Notes under the pieces: generated by a model
The model's database searches: none
Seen by the model: only the letters and a program-made list of their open reading frames with translations
What the model was told of the DNA's origin: nothing
DNA from: Streptomyces echinatus
GTDB taxonomy: Bacteria; Actinomycetota; Actinomycetes; Streptomycetales; Streptomycetaceae
Assembly: GCF_014203595.1 (NCBI RefSeq)
Contig: NZ_JACHJK010000014.1
Span: 1-64,000, forward strand
Length of the DNA stretch: 64,000 nt
Direction: 5' to 3'
Translations under genes and position numbers: made by a program
Shown here: piece by piece, positions 15,237 through 23,346 of the stretch
Numbering within the stretch: position 1 is the stretch's first letter
Layout of the letters: each line of letters starts with the position of its first letter

Positions 15237-15297
15237 CCGTCGTACCGCAGAATCATCGGCCGAGGCCGGGAAATCGCAGAAATGGGGGCTTTACGAC

Positions 15298-16512
15298 GTG
15301 CGTGTTCTTCTGTCGACGTATGGGTCGCGTGGGGACGTCGAACCGCTGGCGGGACTCGCGGTGCGCTTGCGGGAACTCGGCGCGGAGGTACGGGTGTGCG
15401 CGCCGCCGGACGAGGACTTCGCACAGCGGTTGGCCGGTGTCGGCGTGCCCCTGGTGCCGGTCGGCCCTTCGGCGCGCGCGCTGACGAACGCGGCACCGTC
15501 GCCCTCCTCCCTGCCCCGGCGCGCCGCCGAGCTGATCGCCGGTCAGCTGGACGGGGTCACGGCGGCGGCCGAGGGATGCGACGTGCTGGTGGCGACCGGT
15601 GTGCTGCCGGCCGCCGCGGGCGCGCTGTCGGTGGCCGAGAAGCTGGGCATCCGCTCCGTGTCCGTGACCTTCCAGCAACTCACCCTGCCCGCGCCGCACC
15701 GCCGGCCGCTGGCCTACCCGGGCCGGCCGCTCCCGCCGGAGGTCACCGACCCCCGGGTGCTGTGGGACCTGGACGCCCGGAGCGTCGACGCGCTGTTCGG
15801 TGAGGCGCTCAACACGAACCGGGCATCGATCGGCCTGCCACCGGTGGCCGGCGTCCGTGACTACGTCATCGGCGAGCGGCCGTGGCTGGCGACGGATCCG
15901 GTCCTGGACCCGTGGCACGAGACTCCGGACCTCGACGTCGTACAGACCGGCGCGTGGATCCTGCCCGACCCGCGGCCGCTGCCGGCCGGCCTGACGGCGT
16001 TCCTCGACGCGGGCGCGCCCCCGGTGTACGTGGGCTTCGGCAGCATGCCGATGCACGCGTCGCCGGACGTCGCCGAGGTCGCCATCGAGGCGGTCCGGGC
16101 GCAGGGCCGCCGCGCGGTCGTGGGGCGTGGCTGGGCGGACCTGTCCCGGATCGACGACCAGGACGACTGCTTCGTCGTCGGCGAGGTCAACCAGCAGGCG
16201 CTGTTCGGCCGGGTGGCCGCCGTCGTGCACCACGGGGGCGCGGGTACGACGACGACGGCCACGCGGGCCGGCGCGGCCCAGGTGGTGGTGCCCCAGGCGG
16301 CGGACCAGCCGTACTGGGCCGGCCGGGTGGCCGAGCTGGGCGTCGGCGTGGCGCACGACGGCCCCACTCCCACCCTGGCCTCCCTGACCGCGGCCCTTCG
16401 GGCGGCCCTCGCCCCCGGGACCCGCGCACGAGCGACCGCCGTGGCCGGCCGGGTCCGGGCCGACGGCGTGTCGGTGGCCGCTCGGCTGCTCCTCGACGGC
16501 GTGGGCCGGTAA
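15298..16512 (+). CDS. rgt: rifamycin glycosyltransferase (Rgt-like, GT1 family)
   Basis: A 404-residue MGT/UGT-type glycosyltransferase. The start is GTG at 15298, giving VRVLLSTYGSRGDVEPLAGL, the canonical N terminus of this family (STYGSRGDVEP), after a GGGGG ribosome binding site. The acceptor domain spans residues 1-200. The C-terminal nucleotide-sugar domain contains the GT1 signature HHGGAGTTTTATRAGAAQVV from H311, then PQAADQPYWAGRVAELGVG. Rgt enzymes attach glucose from UDP-glucose to the C-23 hydroxyl of the rifamycin ansa chain. Family membership is certain. Substrate assignment rests on the RAE 61 bp upstream and on the rox and helR neighbours. HelR lies 137 bp downstream on the same strand and is likely co-expressed. 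Confidence 0.87.
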   Translation: MRVLLSTYGSRGDVEPLAGLAVRLRELGAEVRVCAPPDEDFAQRLAGVGVPLVPVGPSARALTNAAPSPSSLPRRAAELIAGQLDGVTAAAEGCDVLVATGVLPAAAGALSVAEKLGIRSVSVTFQQLTLPAPHRRPLAYPGRPLPPEVTDPRVLWDLDARSVDALFGEALNTNRASIGLPPVAGVRDYVIGERPWLATDPVLDPWHETPDLDVVQTGAWILPDPRPLPAGLTAFLDAGAPPVYVGFGSMPMHASPDVAEVAIEAVRAQGRRAVVGRGWADLSRIDDQDDCFVVGEVNQQALFGRVAAVVHHGGAGTTTTATRAGAAQVVVPQAADQPYWAGRVAELGVGVAHDGPTPTLASLTAALRAALAPGTRARATAVAGRVRADGVSVAARLLLDGVGR

Positions 16513-16527
16513 GGCCCGCACGTGACG

Positions 16528-16582
16528 GCGTGAACAACTCCGCGCGAACCACCCCGCGTGAACCTCTCGCGCGAACCACCCG
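16528..16582. repeat. four tandem 13-14-bp repeats between rgt and helR
   Basis: Four consecutive imperfect units begin at 16528, 16542, 16556 and 16569. Units 1 and 3 start GCGTGAAC; units 2 and 4 start GCGCGAAC and continue CACCC, so there is also a 27-28-bp double period. The array fills much of the rgt-helR spacer. No RAE or promoter consensus is visible in this spacer. Confidence 0.7.
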
Positions 16583-16649
16583 GGCGTGCCGAGCCACGAC
16601 CCGGAACCCGTGACCTGAAACCGCGATCGGCCTCATCGGAGCCATTGAC

Positions 16650-18830
16650 GTGCATCGTTCCCTGACCAGGACCAACCGTTCCCTGACCACCAGCGCCTTC
16701 GATCTTCCCGACCGCCTCTCCCCCAAGGCCGACCCCGCGCTCATCGCCGCCGACGAGAAACACTTCGCGGCCGTCGCGCAGTGTCTCGACGAGTCGATCG
16801 CCGAACTGGCCGGCCGCCTCGACGCCGAGCGCAGGGCACCCGGCGGGAAGGGCCGGCAGGCCATGGACCGGGACGCGGAGATCCACCGGCTGACCGCCCG
16901 GCTGCGCACCCTGCGCCGCTTCGGCCTGGACCTGTGCCTCGGACGCATGGTCACCGCGGACAGCCCCGAGCCCGTGTACGTCGGACGGCTCGGCCTCACG
17001 GACGGTACGGGGCGTCGGCTGCTGGTCGACTGGCGCTCGCCCGCGGCCGAGCCGTTCTTCGGGGCCACCCACGCCAACCCGATGGGGCTGGCGAGCCGCC
17101 GCAGGTACCGCTGGACGGACGGCCGGATCAGCGACTACTGGGACGAGGTGTTCACCGCCGACGGGCTGGTCGGGCACGCCGCGCTCGACGACCAGTCCGC
17201 CTTCATCGCCAGCCTGGGCGGCAACCGTTCACCGCGGATGCGGGACGTGCTCGGCACCATCCAGGCCGACCAGGACGCCATCATCCGGGCGGGATCCCAC
17301 GGCGCCCTGGTCGTGGACGGCGGTCCGGGTACGGGGAAGACCGTGGTGGCCCTGCACCGCTCCGCCTACCTGCTGCACTCCGACCCCCGGCTCGGACACC
17401 GCCGGGGCGGCGTGCTGTTCGTCGGTCCGCACCGGCCGTACCTCGCCTACGTCGCCGATGTCCTGCCCAGCCTCGGGGAGGAGGGCGTGCAGACCTGCAT
17501 CCTGCGGGACCTCGTCGCCGAGGGGGCCGGGGCGGCGGTCGAGGCCGACCCGGACGTGGCCCGCCTGAAGTCGTCCGCGGCGATGGTGAAGGCGATCGAG
17601 ACGGCCGTGCGGTTCTACGAGGAGCCGCCCACCGAGGGCATGACGGTCACCACCCACTGGTCCGACATCTGGCTGAGCGCCGACGACTGGGCCGTGGCGT
17701 TCGAGGCGGCGGAGCCCGGTACCCCGCACAACGAGGCGCGCGACCAGGTCCTGGAGGAGCTGCTCACGATCCTGATGGACAAGCACGAAGGGGACGCCTC
17801 ACCCGAGCTGCTGCGCAGGTCGCTGCTGCGGAACAGGGAACTGCTCACGGCCTTCGACCGGGCCTGGCCGCTGCTGGAGGCGGCCGACCTCGTGGGAGAC
17901 CTGTGGTCGGTACCCGCCTACTTGCGGTTGTGTGCCCCCTGGCTCGGCCGTGACGACGTCCGGCTGTTGCAGCGTGCGGACGCCCGGGCGTGGACGGTGT
18001 CCGACCTGCCGCTGCTGGACGCGGCACGGCAGCGGCTCGGCGACCCGGAGGCGGCACGGCGCAAGCGCCGGCAGGAGGCCGTCCTCGCCGCGCAGCGCGA
18101 CCGTATGGCGCAGGTCGTCGACGCGCTGATCCAGGCCGATGACGACGGTGAGGGCCTCGTGACGCAGCTGCGCCGGGAGGACCTGCGGCGCAACCTGGTC
18201 GACGAGTCCGAGTTGTCGGCGGTGTCGGCCGTCGAACCGGACCTGCTGGCGGGGCCGTTCGCGCACATCGTCGTGGACGAGGCGCAGGAACTGACCGACG
18301 CGGAATGGCAGATGCTGCTGCTCCGCTGCCCGTCCCGGAGCTTCACCATCGTCGGGGACCGCGCCCAGGCCAGGCACGGGTTCACGGAGTCATGGCGGGA
18401 ACGGCTCGAACGGGTCGGGTTCGGCCGGATCGGCCTGGCCTCCCTGAGCGTCAACTACCGGACGCCGGAGGAGATCATGGCGGAGGCCGAGCCGGTCATC
18501 CGGGCCGTGCTGCCGGACGCCAACGTACCGGCGTCCATCCGTGGCAGCGGCGTTCCCGTCGTGCACGGGCCGGTCTCCGATCTGCGCCCGGTTCTCGACG
18601 GCTGGCTGGACGCCCATGCCGACGGGATCGCCTGTGTCATCGGCGATCCCGCGTTCCGCGGCACGTCACGTGTCCGTTCGCTGTCCCCGGAGCTGTCGAA
18701 GGGACTCGAGTTCGACCTGGTCGTCCTCGTCGACCCGGAGAAGTTCGGCGAAGGCGTGGAGGGAGCGGTGGACCGCTACGTCGCGATGACACGAGCGACC
18801 CGGCAACTCGTCGTCCTGCACAGCTCCTGA
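16650..18830 (+). CDS. helR: HelR/HelD-type helicase-like RNA polymerase protection protein
   Basis: A 726-residue UvrD/Rep-superfamily-like ATPase of the HelD class. A helical N terminus (about 30-100, ALIAADEKHFAAVAQCLDES) matches the HelD coiled coil that enters the RNA polymerase secondary channel. Walker A is GGPGTGKT at residues 224-231, Walker B/motif II is VVDEAQELTD at 541-550, and later motifs are NYRTPEE (602-608), SKGLEFDLVVLV (683-694) and YVAMTRATRQL (710-720). The long insert at 280-520 corresponds to the clamp-opening and primary-channel regions. HelR proteins release stalled polymerase and displace rifamycin from it. The start is a GTG at 16650 after CGGAG. Lying downstream of RAE-rgt supports HelR rather than housekeeping HelD. 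Confidence 0.87.
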   Translation: MHRSLTRTNRSLTTSAFDLPDRLSPKADPALIAADEKHFAAVAQCLDESIAELAGRLDAERRAPGGKGRQAMDRDAEIHRLTARLRTLRRFGLDLCLGRMVTADSPEPVYVGRLGLTDGTGRRLLVDWRSPAAEPFFGATHANPMGLASRRRYRWTDGRISDYWDEVFTADGLVGHAALDDQSAFIASLGGNRSPRMRDVLGTIQADQDAIIRAGSHGALVVDGGPGTGKTVVALHRSAYLLHSDPRLGHRRGGVLFVGPHRPYLAYVADVLPSLGEEGVQTCILRDLVAEGAGAAVEADPDVARLKSSAAMVKAIETAVRFYEEPPTEGMTVTTHWSDIWLSADDWAVAFEAAEPGTPHNEARDQVLEELLTILMDKHEGDASPELLRRSLLRNRELLTAFDRAWPLLEAADLVGDLWSVPAYLRLCAPWLGRDDVRLLQRADARAWTVSDLPLLDAARQRLGDPEAARRKRRQEAVLAAQRDRMAQVVDALIQADDDGEGLVTQLRREDLRRNLVDESELSAVSAVEPDLLAGPFAHIVVDEAQELTDAEWQMLLLRCPSRSFTIVGDRAQARHGFTESWRERLERVGFGRIGLASLSVNYRTPEEIMAEAEPVIRAVLPDANVPASIRGSGVPVVHGPVSDLRPVLDGWLDAHADGIACVIGDPAFRGTSRVRSLSPELSKGLEFDLVVLVDPEKFGEGVEGAVDRYVAMTRATRQLVVLHSS

Positions 18831-18898
18831 CCGTCCACGAGGAAGAGCGGCCCCGCGAACGCTGCCCGGGTGGATCACTTGACGACTAGCCTGCGACG

Positions 18899-19672
18899 AT
18901 GGAATGCGTCGGCGATGTACCCGAGAACTCCGTCCCGTCCCCGGGGCGGGACCAGGTGAACGACTACGACGGTTTCGCCGAGGCGTACTCGGCGGAGAAC
19001 GAGAACAGCCTCGTGAACGCGTACTACGAGCGGCCGGCGATGCTGGCCCTCGCCGGAGACGTGGCCGGCCGTCGGATCCTGGACGCCGGCTGCGGCTCGG
19101 GCCCCCTGTCCGCCGCGCTGCGCGACCGTGGCGCGGTCGTGACCGGAATGGACGTCAGCGCCGGGATGCTGGCGCTGGCCAGGCGGCGGCTGGGTGACGA
19201 CGTGGCCCTGCACCTGGCCGACCTGAGCGACCGTCTGCCGTTCGCCGACGGTGCGTTCGACGACGTGGTCGCGTCGCTGGTGCTGCACTACCTGGAGGAC
19301 TGGGGGCCCGCGCTGGCCGAGTTGCGGCGGGTGCTCAGTCCCGGCGGCCGGCTGATCGCGTCGGTGGAGCACCCTTTCGTGGCCTACACGTTCACAGACC
19401 CCCGTCCCGACTACTTCGCGACCACCAGCTACACGTTTGACTGGACGCTCAACGGCCGGACCGCCCCCATGAGGTTCTGGCGCAAGCCGTTGCACGCGAT
19501 GACCGACGCTTTCACCACCGCCGGCTTCCGCCTCGCCGCCCTCAGCGAGCCGCAGCCCGACCCGGCCGCCCGCGAACTGTTCCCCGACGGCTTCCACGAC
19601 CTGGCGACCAGGACCTGCTTCCTGTTCTTCGTCCTGGAGGTGCCCCCGTCGGCCACCGGCTCCGACGACTAG
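18899..19672 (+). CDS. class I SAM-dependent methyltransferase
   Basis: A 257-residue methyltransferase. Motif I is ILDAGCGSGPLSAALRDRGA near residue 60, followed by the acidic strand end TGMDVSAGMLALARRRLG, motif II/post-I HLADLSDRLPFADGAFDDVV, and VLHYLEDWGPALAELRRVLS. It is of the Methyltransf_11/25 (UbiE-like) type that acts on small molecules. The natural substrate is unknown. It starts 68 bp after helR on the same strand and could be read through from it, but it is not known as a rifamycin-resistance component. Its stop faces the MerR-like gene stop across 24 bp. Confidence 0.88.
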   Translation: MECVGDVPENSVPSPGRDQVNDYDGFAEAYSAENENSLVNAYYERPAMLALAGDVAGRRILDAGCGSGPLSAALRDRGAVVTGMDVSAGMLALARRRLGDDVALHLADLSDRLPFADGAFDDVVASLVLHYLEDWGPALAELRRVLSPGGRLIASVEHPFVAYTFTDPRPDYFATTSYTFDWTLNGRTAPMRFWRKPLHAMTDAFTTAGFRLAALSEPQPDPAARELFPDGFHDLATRTCFLFFVLEVPPSATGSDD

Positions 19673-19696
19673 CGCGGGGCATCGGCGGCGGTGACG

Positions 19697-20056
19697 TCAC
19701 TTCCGCTCCAGCGCGGCCAGCCGCAGCTCGAGCTGGTCGACGCGGTGCCGTAGCAGGGTGACCTGGGCCTCCAGGCCGACTTCTCGTTCCGCCCTGCGCT
19801 GGATGCGCGGTGACGCGGCGGCGCGCTCGATCACCGCGTCCAACTGGACCAGCCGCTGCGGGCCGTTCGGGCCGTCCACCAGCCGGGACCGGATCTCGCC
19901 ATTGCGGTACCAGGACCGCAACGCCGACCGGGAGACGCCGGTTTCGGCTTCCGCCTTCGCCAGCGTGACCCAGGGTGTCTCCTCCAGCCGCTCGAACAGC
20001 TCCAACTCCTCCCGCCAGCGCGCGAGTCGGTCCTCCCAGTTTGACGGTGTCTCCAT
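19697..20056 (-). CDS. MerR-like helix-turn-helix regulator with C-terminal coiled coil
   Basis: A 119-residue DNA-binding protein. TPWVTLAKAEAETGVSRSAL followed by RSWYRNGEI is an excisionase/MerR-type winged helix-turn-helix near residues 28-58. The C terminus, from about 75 (IERAAASPRIQRRAE, then LEAQVTLLRHRVDQLELRLAALE), is a heptad-rich coiled coil likely used to dimerise. A very strong purine-rich ribosome binding site (GGAGGGAGGGG) precedes the start. It is divergent from the Clp N-domain gene across 69 bp that contain a perfect 12-bp dyad, its probable binding site. Confidence 0.8.
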   Translation of the reverse strand: METPSNWEDRLARWREELELFERLEETPWVTLAKAEAETGVSRSALRSWYRNGEIRSRLVDGPNGPQRLVQLDAVIERAAASPRIQRRAEREVGLEAQVTLLRHRVDQLELRLAALERK

Positions 20057-20080
20057 CAGACCCCTCCCTCCGGCACGGTG

Positions 20081-20110
20081 ACCCTGTCAATAACACTGTA
20101 TTGACAGGGT
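20081..20110. promoter_or_regulatory. 12-6-12 perfect dyad, probable operator of the MerR-like protein
   Basis: ACCCTGTCAATA (20081-20092) and TATTGACAGGGT (20099-20110) are perfect arms around the spacer ACACTG. The site fills the centre of the divergent promoter region and ends 15 bp before the Clp N-domain start. Both halves contain TTGACA, facing outward on both strands. Those hexamers are too near the start codons to serve as normal -35 boxes, which favours a binding-site role. Confidence 0.8.
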
Positions 20111-20125
20111 TGCGAGCATGGAAGC

Positions 20126-21097
20126 ATGACATTCGAGCGGTTCACGGTGAAGGCCCGCCGGGCGGTCGTCACGGCCCAGGAGCAGGCGAGGGAGCTCAAG
20201 CACGACCACATCGGCACGGAGCACCTCCTGTTGGGGCTGCTGGAGGTGCCGGACAGCACGGCGGCGAGGGTGCTGCACGGGCTCGGGTACGACAAGGAGA
20301 CGGCGCGGGCCGACATCGCCGCGGTGGTCGAACCCGGTACGCGGGAACGGAGCGGCCACATCCCGTTCGCGCCGGGCGCTAAGAGGACGCTGGAGCTCGC
20401 CCTGCGCGAGGCGCAGCAGTTGCACCACACCGACATCGGTACGGAACACGTCCTGCTCGCCCTTGTCAGTGAGGGTGAGGGCGTCGGCGCCAAGGTGCTC
20501 GCCGAACGGATCGTTCCGGTCAGCAGGATCCGTGCGGCGGTGCTGGCCTCGTCGGAGGGATCGCAGGACGTCGCGGGCGGCCCGTGGCCGGCCGGCACGG
20601 CTGCCACCGAGGACACCCTGTCCGCCGCCGGCGCGCTCGCCGGTGGCGCGCCGGTGGGCAGCCATCACCTCCTGGAGGCGATGCTGCGGGCGGAGAACAG
20701 CATGGCGGCCAGGGTGCTGCGCGAACTCGGCGTCGACCCGGACGCGGTCGCCGCCAAGATCGACGAACTGGATCCGGAGACGACCACGGACGCGAACCCG
20801 GAGGAAGCCGCCGCGCGCGAGATGGAACTCCGGCTGGTCGACGGGGAGGTGCATCTGATCCTGCGGGACCCGGCGACGGTCACGATCGCCCAGCAGGTCA
20901 CCGAACTGTCCGGCGGCCCGGTCACGGGCGTCGGGCCGGTCGCCGGCATGTTCGTCCCGCTCTGGCGGTCGACCAACCAACTGCTGCTGCAGATCCGGCG
21001 CGTGCTGCAACCGGAACCCGGAGCCGTGGACGGGCCCGCTGAGAGCAAGGCGGCCGAGATCGTGCGCACGGCGCTCGCGCCCCGGCTCCGCCGGTGA
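20126..21097 (+). CDS. Clp N-terminal-domain protein without ATPase module
   Basis: A 323-residue protein with Clp R (double-Clp-N) repeats. The first pair is MTFERFTVKARRAVVTAQEQ, then HDHIGTEHLLLGLLE, followed by FAPGAKRTLELALREAQQLH, then HTDIGTEHVLLALVSEGEG. A third, weaker repeat (PVGSHHLLEAMLRAENSMAA) follows. No Walker motifs are present, so it cannot act as an unfoldase itself. It may be an adaptor or decoy for ClpC-type chaperones, or bind ligands through the Clp-N pocket. In the last 90 residues a short alpha/beta-like segment follows (EMELRLVDGEVHLILRD). It is divergent from the MerR-like gene and followed after 13 bp by the TetX-like monooxygenase, presumably one transcript. Confidence 0.85.
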   Translation: MTFERFTVKARRAVVTAQEQARELKHDHIGTEHLLLGLLEVPDSTAARVLHGLGYDKETARADIAAVVEPGTRERSGHIPFAPGAKRTLELALREAQQLHHTDIGTEHVLLALVSEGEGVGAKVLAERIVPVSRIRAAVLASSEGSQDVAGGPWPAGTAATEDTLSAAGALAGGAPVGSHHLLEAMLRAENSMAARVLRELGVDPDAVAAKIDELDPETTTDANPEEAAAREMELRLVDGEVHLILRDPATVTIAQQVTELSGGPVTGVGPVAGMFVPLWRSTNQLLLQIRRVLQPEPGAVDGPAESKAAEIVRTALAPRLRR

Positions 21098-21110
21098 ATC
21101 GGAGGCGACC

Positions 21111-22223
21111 ATGACCATCAGCATCATCGGAGCCGGTCTGGGCGGCTTGGCCCTTGCCCGTGTGCTGCACCTGAACGGCATCGACGCCGTCGTGTACGAA
21201 CGTGAGGCGTCGCGCGGCGCACGCGGTCAGGGCGGCATGCTCGACGTGCACTCGGGGACCGGGCAGCGGGCGTTGCGCGAGGCCGGCCTGATCGACCGGT
21301 TCCACGCGATCGCCCGTCGCGAAGGCCAGGACCTGCGCCTTCTGGAGCCGGACGGCACCCTGCTCCTCCAGGAGGACACTCCCGACGACGCCCCGGCGGA
21401 TCGCCCCGAGGTCGACCGTGCCGATCTGCGCGACCTGCTGCTGGATGCGCTGCCCGGGCACGCGGTGCGCTGGGGACACGCGTTGGAGCACGCCGAGGAC
21501 GGCCTGTTGCGTTTCGCCGACGGCAGCAGTGCGTCGTACGGCCTGCTGGTCGGTGCCGACGGCGCGGACTCCCGGGTCCGCCCGCTGCTCACCGACGCCC
21601 GGCCGGCGCACACCGGCCAGAACGTCGTCGAGCTCGGTATCCCCGACGTCGACCGCACCCGTCCCGATCTCGCGGCGATGGTCGGACGCGGCAACTACTG
21701 GGTGCTCGGCGACGGGCAGTCCCTGTCGGCGCAGCGCAACGGCGACGGCCGGGTACGCGTCTACCTCGGGTTCCGCACCGCCGAGGACTGGTTCGGGACC
21801 AGCGGAATCCCGTTCGACGACCCCGCCGCGGCCCGGGCGCGGCTGATCGAGCTTTTCGCCGGCTGGGACCCACGGTTCACCGCGCTGATCGCCGCCTGCG
21901 ACGACACGGTCCTGCCACGGCCGATCACCACGCTCCCCGTCGGTCTGACCTGGCCGTCGCGGCCGGACGTCACGCTGCTCGGCGATGCCGCGCATCTGAT
22001 GCCGCCGGTGGGTCAGGGCGCCAACATGGCGTTGCTCGACGGCGCGTTGCTCGGCCTCGCGCTCGCCGCGCACCCGGACGACCTTCCCGCCGCCGTCAAG
22101 GAGTACGAACGCGAGATGTTCGAACGCGCCGGCGCTGCCGGCCGGCAGTCCGCGCGCGTCCAGGAGATCCTGATGGCGCCGGACGCCGGCCGGAGAATGC
22201 TCGCGTTCTTCCAACCGGGCTGA
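21111..22223 (+). CDS. TetX-like FAD-dependent monooxygenase
   Basis: A 370-residue class A flavoprotein monooxygenase. MTISIIGAGLGGLALARVLH supplies the dinucleotide-binding GAGLGG. EVDRADLRDLLLDALPG and LLVGADGADSRVRPLL are the middle motifs. VTLLGDAAHLMPPVGQGANM near residue 288 is the FAD-ribityl GD motif, and the long C-terminal helix includes VKEYEREMFERAGAAGR. The layout is that of TetX-type tetracycline-inactivating enzymes and related short hydroxylases rather than Rox. Whether it accepts tetracyclines cannot be told from sequence. A good ribosome binding site (GGAGG) and a 13-bp gap to the Clp N-domain gene indicate one operon. Confidence 0.85.
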   Translation: MTISIIGAGLGGLALARVLHLNGIDAVVYEREASRGARGQGGMLDVHSGTGQRALREAGLIDRFHAIARREGQDLRLLEPDGTLLLQEDTPDDAPADRPEVDRADLRDLLLDALPGHAVRWGHALEHAEDGLLRFADGSSASYGLLVGADGADSRVRPLLTDARPAHTGQNVVELGIPDVDRTRPDLAAMVGRGNYWVLGDGQSLSAQRNGDGRVRVYLGFRTAEDWFGTSGIPFDDPAAARARLIELFAGWDPRFTALIAACDDTVLPRPITTLPVGLTWPSRPDVTLLGDAAHLMPPVGQGANMALLDGALLGLALAAHPDDLPAAVKEYEREMFERAGAAGRQSARVQEILMAPDAGRRMLAFFQPG

Positions 22224-22238
22224 AGACAACCGCGGACA

Positions 22239-22260
22239 CCCGGGCGACCGGCTGCCCGGG
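22239..22260. terminator. hairpin between convergent TetX-like and NlpC genes
   Basis: CCCGGGC (22239-22245) pairs with GCCCGGG (22254-22260) across an 8-nt loop, 15 nt after the monooxygenase stop. No T-tract follows. It could serve both convergent genes. Confidence 0.45.
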
Positions 22261-22310
22261 CGGCGCGATCAACCGCCGTTCCGGGCCCCGGCCGTCTCAC
22301 GGAACGTGTC

Positions 22311-23180
22311 TCAGGGCGCGCAGGTGGGTACGCCGTCCAGCCAGGCCGGGCCCTGGATGTAGATGTTGGTGACCCAGGCTCGGTAGTCGGGGAGGTAGGA
22401 CCAGGCGTCGTTGGTGTAGCCCTCGGCGGTGACGACCTCGGCGTGCTTCTGGCAGGCGACCCGGACGGTGGTCGGGCCGGGGAAGGCGTAGACGCGGGCG
22501 GCCCTGACGGAGGGCTGGGCCTTGGTCCAGACGCCGGTGCCCCAGGTGCGGAAGACGGGTCCTTCGACGGTCCCGGTGTTGACGCGGACGGCTCCGAAGT
22601 AGTCCCCGCCGAGGCGTACGTCACTGACCATCAGCTTGGTGCCGGACTGCCGGGCCTCCACCATCTTTCCCGCGCCGAGGTAGAGGGCGATGTGGTGCAG
22701 GTCCGCCGCACTGCCGTAGGCGAGCAGGTCGCCGGGGCGCAGCGGGGCGAGGCCGTCGGCCGCGGTGAAGCGGTCGGCGGTGCGATGGGTGTAGTACTGG
22801 GCGCTCGCGTCGCCGTTGAGGATGTCGGCGCCGGTGGCCTGGGCGTAGGCGTAGCGGACCAGGCCGGAGCAGTCGAAGCCGAGGCGTTCGGGGTCGTGCT
22901 CGCTGGCGGGGTCGGTCGGGTCCACCTTGCCGTAGGTGGGGCCGGGCTGGGGGCCGTGGCCGCCGGCCCAGGTGTACCAGACGCCGGCGGCGACCTGCCG
23001 GCAGGCGGCGTCGACGGCGCGTTCGGCCGCCGCGGTGGCGCCCGGGGCGAGGACGCCGCAGCCGGCGTCCGCCGCCCGGGCCGGCCGGGCGAGGGGGTCG
23101 GCGGCGGTCGCCGACGTCGTGAGGAGAAGTGTGGTCAGCAGGGCGATGAGTGTGCCGATGGCGCCGGTTCGCCGGAGCAT
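22311..23180 (-). CDS. secreted NlpC/P60 peptidoglycan hydrolase with SH3-like tail
   Basis: A 289-residue exported protein. The start at 23180 gives MLRRTGAIGTLIALLTTLLL, a Sec signal peptide cleaved probably after ATAA near residue 27. The NlpC/P60 cysteine peptidase domain (about 50-205) has the catalytic Cys in FDCSGLVRYAYAQATG (C104) and the His in DLHHIALYLGAGKMVEA (H162/H163). The last 60 residues (VYAFPGPTTVRVACQKHAEV, then YTNDAWSYLPDYRAWV) look like a bacterial SH3-type wall-binding domain. Such enzymes cut the D-Glu-to-diamino-acid bond in peptidoglycan stem peptides. Confidence 0.9.
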   Translation of the reverse strand: MLRRTGAIGTLIALLTTLLLTTSATAADPLARPARAADAGCGVLAPGATAAAERAVDAACRQVAAGVWYTWAGGHGPQPGPTYGKVDPTDPASEHDPERLGFDCSGLVRYAYAQATGADILNGDASAQYYTHRTADRFTAADGLAPLRPGDLLAYGSAADLHHIALYLGAGKMVEARQSGTKLMVSDVRLGGDYFGAVRVNTGTVEGPVFRTWGTGVWTKAQPSVRAARVYAFPGPTTVRVACQKHAEVVTAEGYTNDAWSYLPDYRAWVTNIYIQGPAWLDGVPTCAP

Positions 23181-23297
23181 GGCGGAACCCCCGTTTTTCT
23201 GTGGTGAGGTCGTCCGGTGAAGCTGGGATGCGGTGGTGCGGGCACAGCCTGCCCGGCCGCGGTGCGCCGGTCCCCGGTGCCGCGGGGCCCTGTTCGG

Positions 23298-23319
23298 CCG
23301 GGCAACGGGCAACGCCCGG
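23298..23319 (-). terminator. possible hairpin after the WD40 gene
   Basis: CCGGGC (23298-23303) pairs with GCCCGG (23314-23319) with a 10-nt loop, about 28 nt beyond the WD40 gene stop. It is short and has no T-tract. Confidence 0.3.
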
Positions 23320-23346
23320 GAAACCGCGTCCGAGCAGGGCGGTTGC

